Assembly: GCA_963170055.1 (NCBI GenBank)
Contig: CAUJGJ010000258.1
Coordinates: forward strand, 1-15,000
DNA from: Halisarca cf. caerulea
Taxonomy: Eukaryota > Porifera > Demospongiae > Chondrillida > Halisarcidae
Reading direction: 5' to 3'
DNA: 15,000 nt
Positions 1 through 15,000 of this stretch are shown in pieces. The position numbers and the translations under genes are program-made. Every line of letters begins with the position of its first letter. Position 1 is the stretch's first letter. The notes below the pieces were generated by a model. The model searched no databases. It had not been told where the DNA came from and saw only the letters and a list, made by a program, of their open reading frames with translations.

Positions 1-326
1 GCTCACTGGCGAAAGATGAGACCTCTGGACCCTTCGTGGCGACCTGTAGCCCAGTTCGAAAAAACGACGAGAAGAATAAGAAGAAGAAGAAGAATCTTAA
101 AATGGTACTGGTGTTGCGTAGCCATACATTTTCGTCTAAAATTGCGAAGTTCTTTAAAGAAATTGGCCTACGAAGGGTTTTAACTACTTCATCTTATAGC
201 TAGTGTGTCAAAAGGTACCAATATCACTTTTAAATGTTACTAACTGTACTGCATCGTTCGTTTTCAGACGAAAACAAAATTTGCGCTAATGTATGGCGGC
301 CATGTTTTTTCTGTGTCAATCCTACA

Positions 327-350
327 TATGGAGTACTACCGTACTCCATA
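327..350. repeat. Perfect 10-bp palindrome with 4-nt loop
   Basis: Arms TATGGAGTAC (327-336) and GTACTCCATA (341-350) are exact reverse complements separated by TACC. It directly abuts the TA tract that hosts the 362-535 MITE. It may be the remnant end of another foldback element, and no function is claimed. Confidence 0.7.
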
Positions 351-361
351 ATATATATATA

Positions 362-532
362 CAGTCAAACTTGTTTACAACGACACCCTTGGTGCCACTA
401 AAATGTGCTGTTATAACCAAGTTGTTGCTGTAACCAGGACATTTAGTACAGAGACCATTGAATCCGTTCCTGCCATGCGTGTTGTTGTAAAGAGGTTGAT
501 GTTGTAAACAGTGACTTTGTAACCAAGTTTGA

Positions 533-535
<3 letters not shown>
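362..535. mobile_element. MITE with TA target duplication, pogo/Tigger-like
   Basis: This 174-bp element begins CAGTCAAACTTG and ends CAAGTTTGACTG. The terminal inverted repeat extends about 18 bp with one mismatch, and both ends are flanked by TA (360-361 and 536-537). TA duplication and CAGT termini are typical of Tc1/mariner-pogo (Tigger) non-autonomous elements. It has no coding capacity. It sits inside a TA microsatellite whose longer part lies on the 3' side. Confidence 0.8.

Positions 536-620
<85 letters not shown>
536..620. repeat. (TA)n microsatellite, about 85 bp
   Basis: An uninterrupted TA dinucleotide run starts at the 3' TA of the adjacent MITE. The reading frame across its minus strand (Tyr-Ile repeats) is an artefact of the repeat. 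Confidence 0.95.
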
Positions 621-624
<4 letters not shown>

Positions 625-896
625 TATATTTCTAAACTGATCCACTGCAACATCAAAGGATCTGGTGAGTTTGTATGCTTTAAACAGTAGCAGTGTGATC
701 TGTATTGCTCTATGCTATGGCAGTGTTGGAAAAATACAGATCTTTGTAGTGTAGCCTGTTAATTGACAACAGTCAGTTATAGTCAATCAACTAATTGGCC
801 TCCTCTTCCATGCTGGTGAATCACAAAGGAGGCGCTAATATTGTTTAGCATCAATTTAGAAGCTGGTTATAACCCGCCTCCTAGTTGTATGGCATA

Positions 897-940
897 ATAA
901 TCACTCTGCCCTTGGGCACTAATGTGCCCCTCGTGATTAT
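897..940. repeat. Imperfect palindrome (44 bp)
   Basis: Outer arms ATAATCAC (897-904) and GTGATTAT (933-940) and inner arms GGGCAC and GTGCCC around a TAAT loop are complementary. It looks like the centre of a longer foldback element whose outer parts are missing or diverged. Confidence 0.6.
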
Positions 941-990
941 ATATACATACATACACACATACATAATATGTTATAGTTATCATCCAAGTA

Positions 991-1040
991 CGAGGACATT
1001 AGCTGTAATAGATACAAGGACATTAGCTGTAATAGATACA
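991..1040. repeat. Tandem duplication of a 24-bp unit
   Basis: The unit containing GACATTAGCTGTAATAGATA occurs twice in direct tandem with a 24-bp period and one mismatch near the start. Its near identity suggests a recent duplication in non-coding DNA. Confidence 0.8.
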
Positions 1041-1304
1041 AGACAGAGGCAAAGCCAAGGTCCAGTAATCTATTACTGCTAATGGCCAGAGTAAATTGGG
1101 TGATAACTATTTTGTCTTCCATTCCCCTGTGTACATTGCATGCATAATAGTATTCATAAGGTTGTTTTCACTTCAGAAGTAGTGTGAAGTATTAATTAAT
1201 TAGTCTGGAAGCCACCACAGGGATGATATCCATTCCCAGGGGTTGATAGCCAGAATATCACCCATGGATATCCCTAAGTTACCATGGTAATGGAAGACAA
1301 TACA

Positions 1305-1308
<4 letters not shown>

Positions 1309-1354
<46 letters not shown>
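1309..1354. repeat. (TA)n microsatellite near a splice acceptor
   Basis: This TA run of about 46 bp ends 44 nt before the first EGF exon in the window. It occupies the place where branch point and polypyrimidine signals for that acceptor would be expected. Confidence 0.95.
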
Positions 1355-1357
<3 letters not shown>

Positions 1358-1398
1358 TCCGTATATTTGTATTAATTGGAAATTTTACCATAATGCAG

Positions 1399-15000
<13,602 letters not shown>

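Larger units (their letters stand above)
1..1398. other. Non-coding upstream stretch (intron or 5' flank), repeat-rich
   Basis: I see no exon of the main gene here. It holds an AAG-rich tract (about 69-96), a short palindrome (327-350), a TA-flanked MITE (362-535), a long TA microsatellite (536-620), an imperfect palindrome (897-940), a 24-bp tandem duplication (about 991-1040) and another TA microsatellite (1309-1354). A frame stays open from position 3 to a stop at 201-203, but it has no recognisable domain. Because the first EGF exon is entered at phase 1, at least one coding exon must lie further upstream, so this is most likely intron. Confidence 0.6.

Noticed and set aside
322..645. Minus-strand 107-codon frame with Ile-Tyr repeats
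   Set aside because: It is created by translation through a TA microsatellite and a MITE, and there is no protein-like sequence.

Overview
The window is metazoan nuclear DNA. It carries most of the 3' two thirds, or a middle portion, of one very large intron-containing plus-strand gene for a secreted or cell-surface modular protein. Small phase-1 EGF exons, GT-AG introns, many microsatellites, TA-flanked miniature transposons and decayed retroelement copies point to an invertebrate. The mix of EGF, Sushi, Ig, coiled-coil and GCC2/GCC3-type modules would suit a demosponge or another early-branching animal, but this placement is inference.

Layout: 1-1398 is non-coding here (intron or upstream flank) and repeat-rich. 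Eleven exons follow, all on the plus strand: 1399-1521, 1627-1761, 2514-2636, 2713-2841, 3736-3855 and 5010-5132 (six calcium-binding EGF domains, one per exon, all phase 1-1); 8726-9112 (two Sushi/CCP-like modules); 9329-10695 (one EGF plus about 410 residues of unrecognised beta-rich sequence); 10978-11101; the giant 11201-14740 exon; and 14810-15000, which runs off the window. The joined reading frame is about 2,120 codons with no internal stop. Neither the start nor the end of the gene is in the window.

The giant exon (1,180 codons) encodes an unrecognised N-terminal region, a coiled coil, a 145-residue module with 21 cysteines, a second coiled coil, a beta-rich segment, a furin-type RKRR site, a further helical/coiled-coil stretch, two I-set Ig domains and a post-Ig region. 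The last exon starts a GCC2/GCC3 (ephrin-receptor-like) cysteine-rich domain. EGF, Sushi and GCC2/GCC3 together recall SVEP1- and SCUBE-type extracellular proteins, but the coiled-coil/Cys-rich/furin/Ig core matches no architecture I can name. It is the best candidate for something undescribed.

The large intron 5133-8725 is a graveyard of one retroelement family: three decayed fragments of the C-terminal part of a non-LTR-type reverse-transcriptase protein, two forward and one reverse. Other introns hold two short TA-flanked pogo/Tigger-like MITEs sitting inside TA microsatellites, a 413-bp inverted-repeat element with a 5-bp target duplication, a roughly 118-bp imperfect hairpin, and (TA)n, (TC)n, (GT)n and G/C homopolymer tracts.
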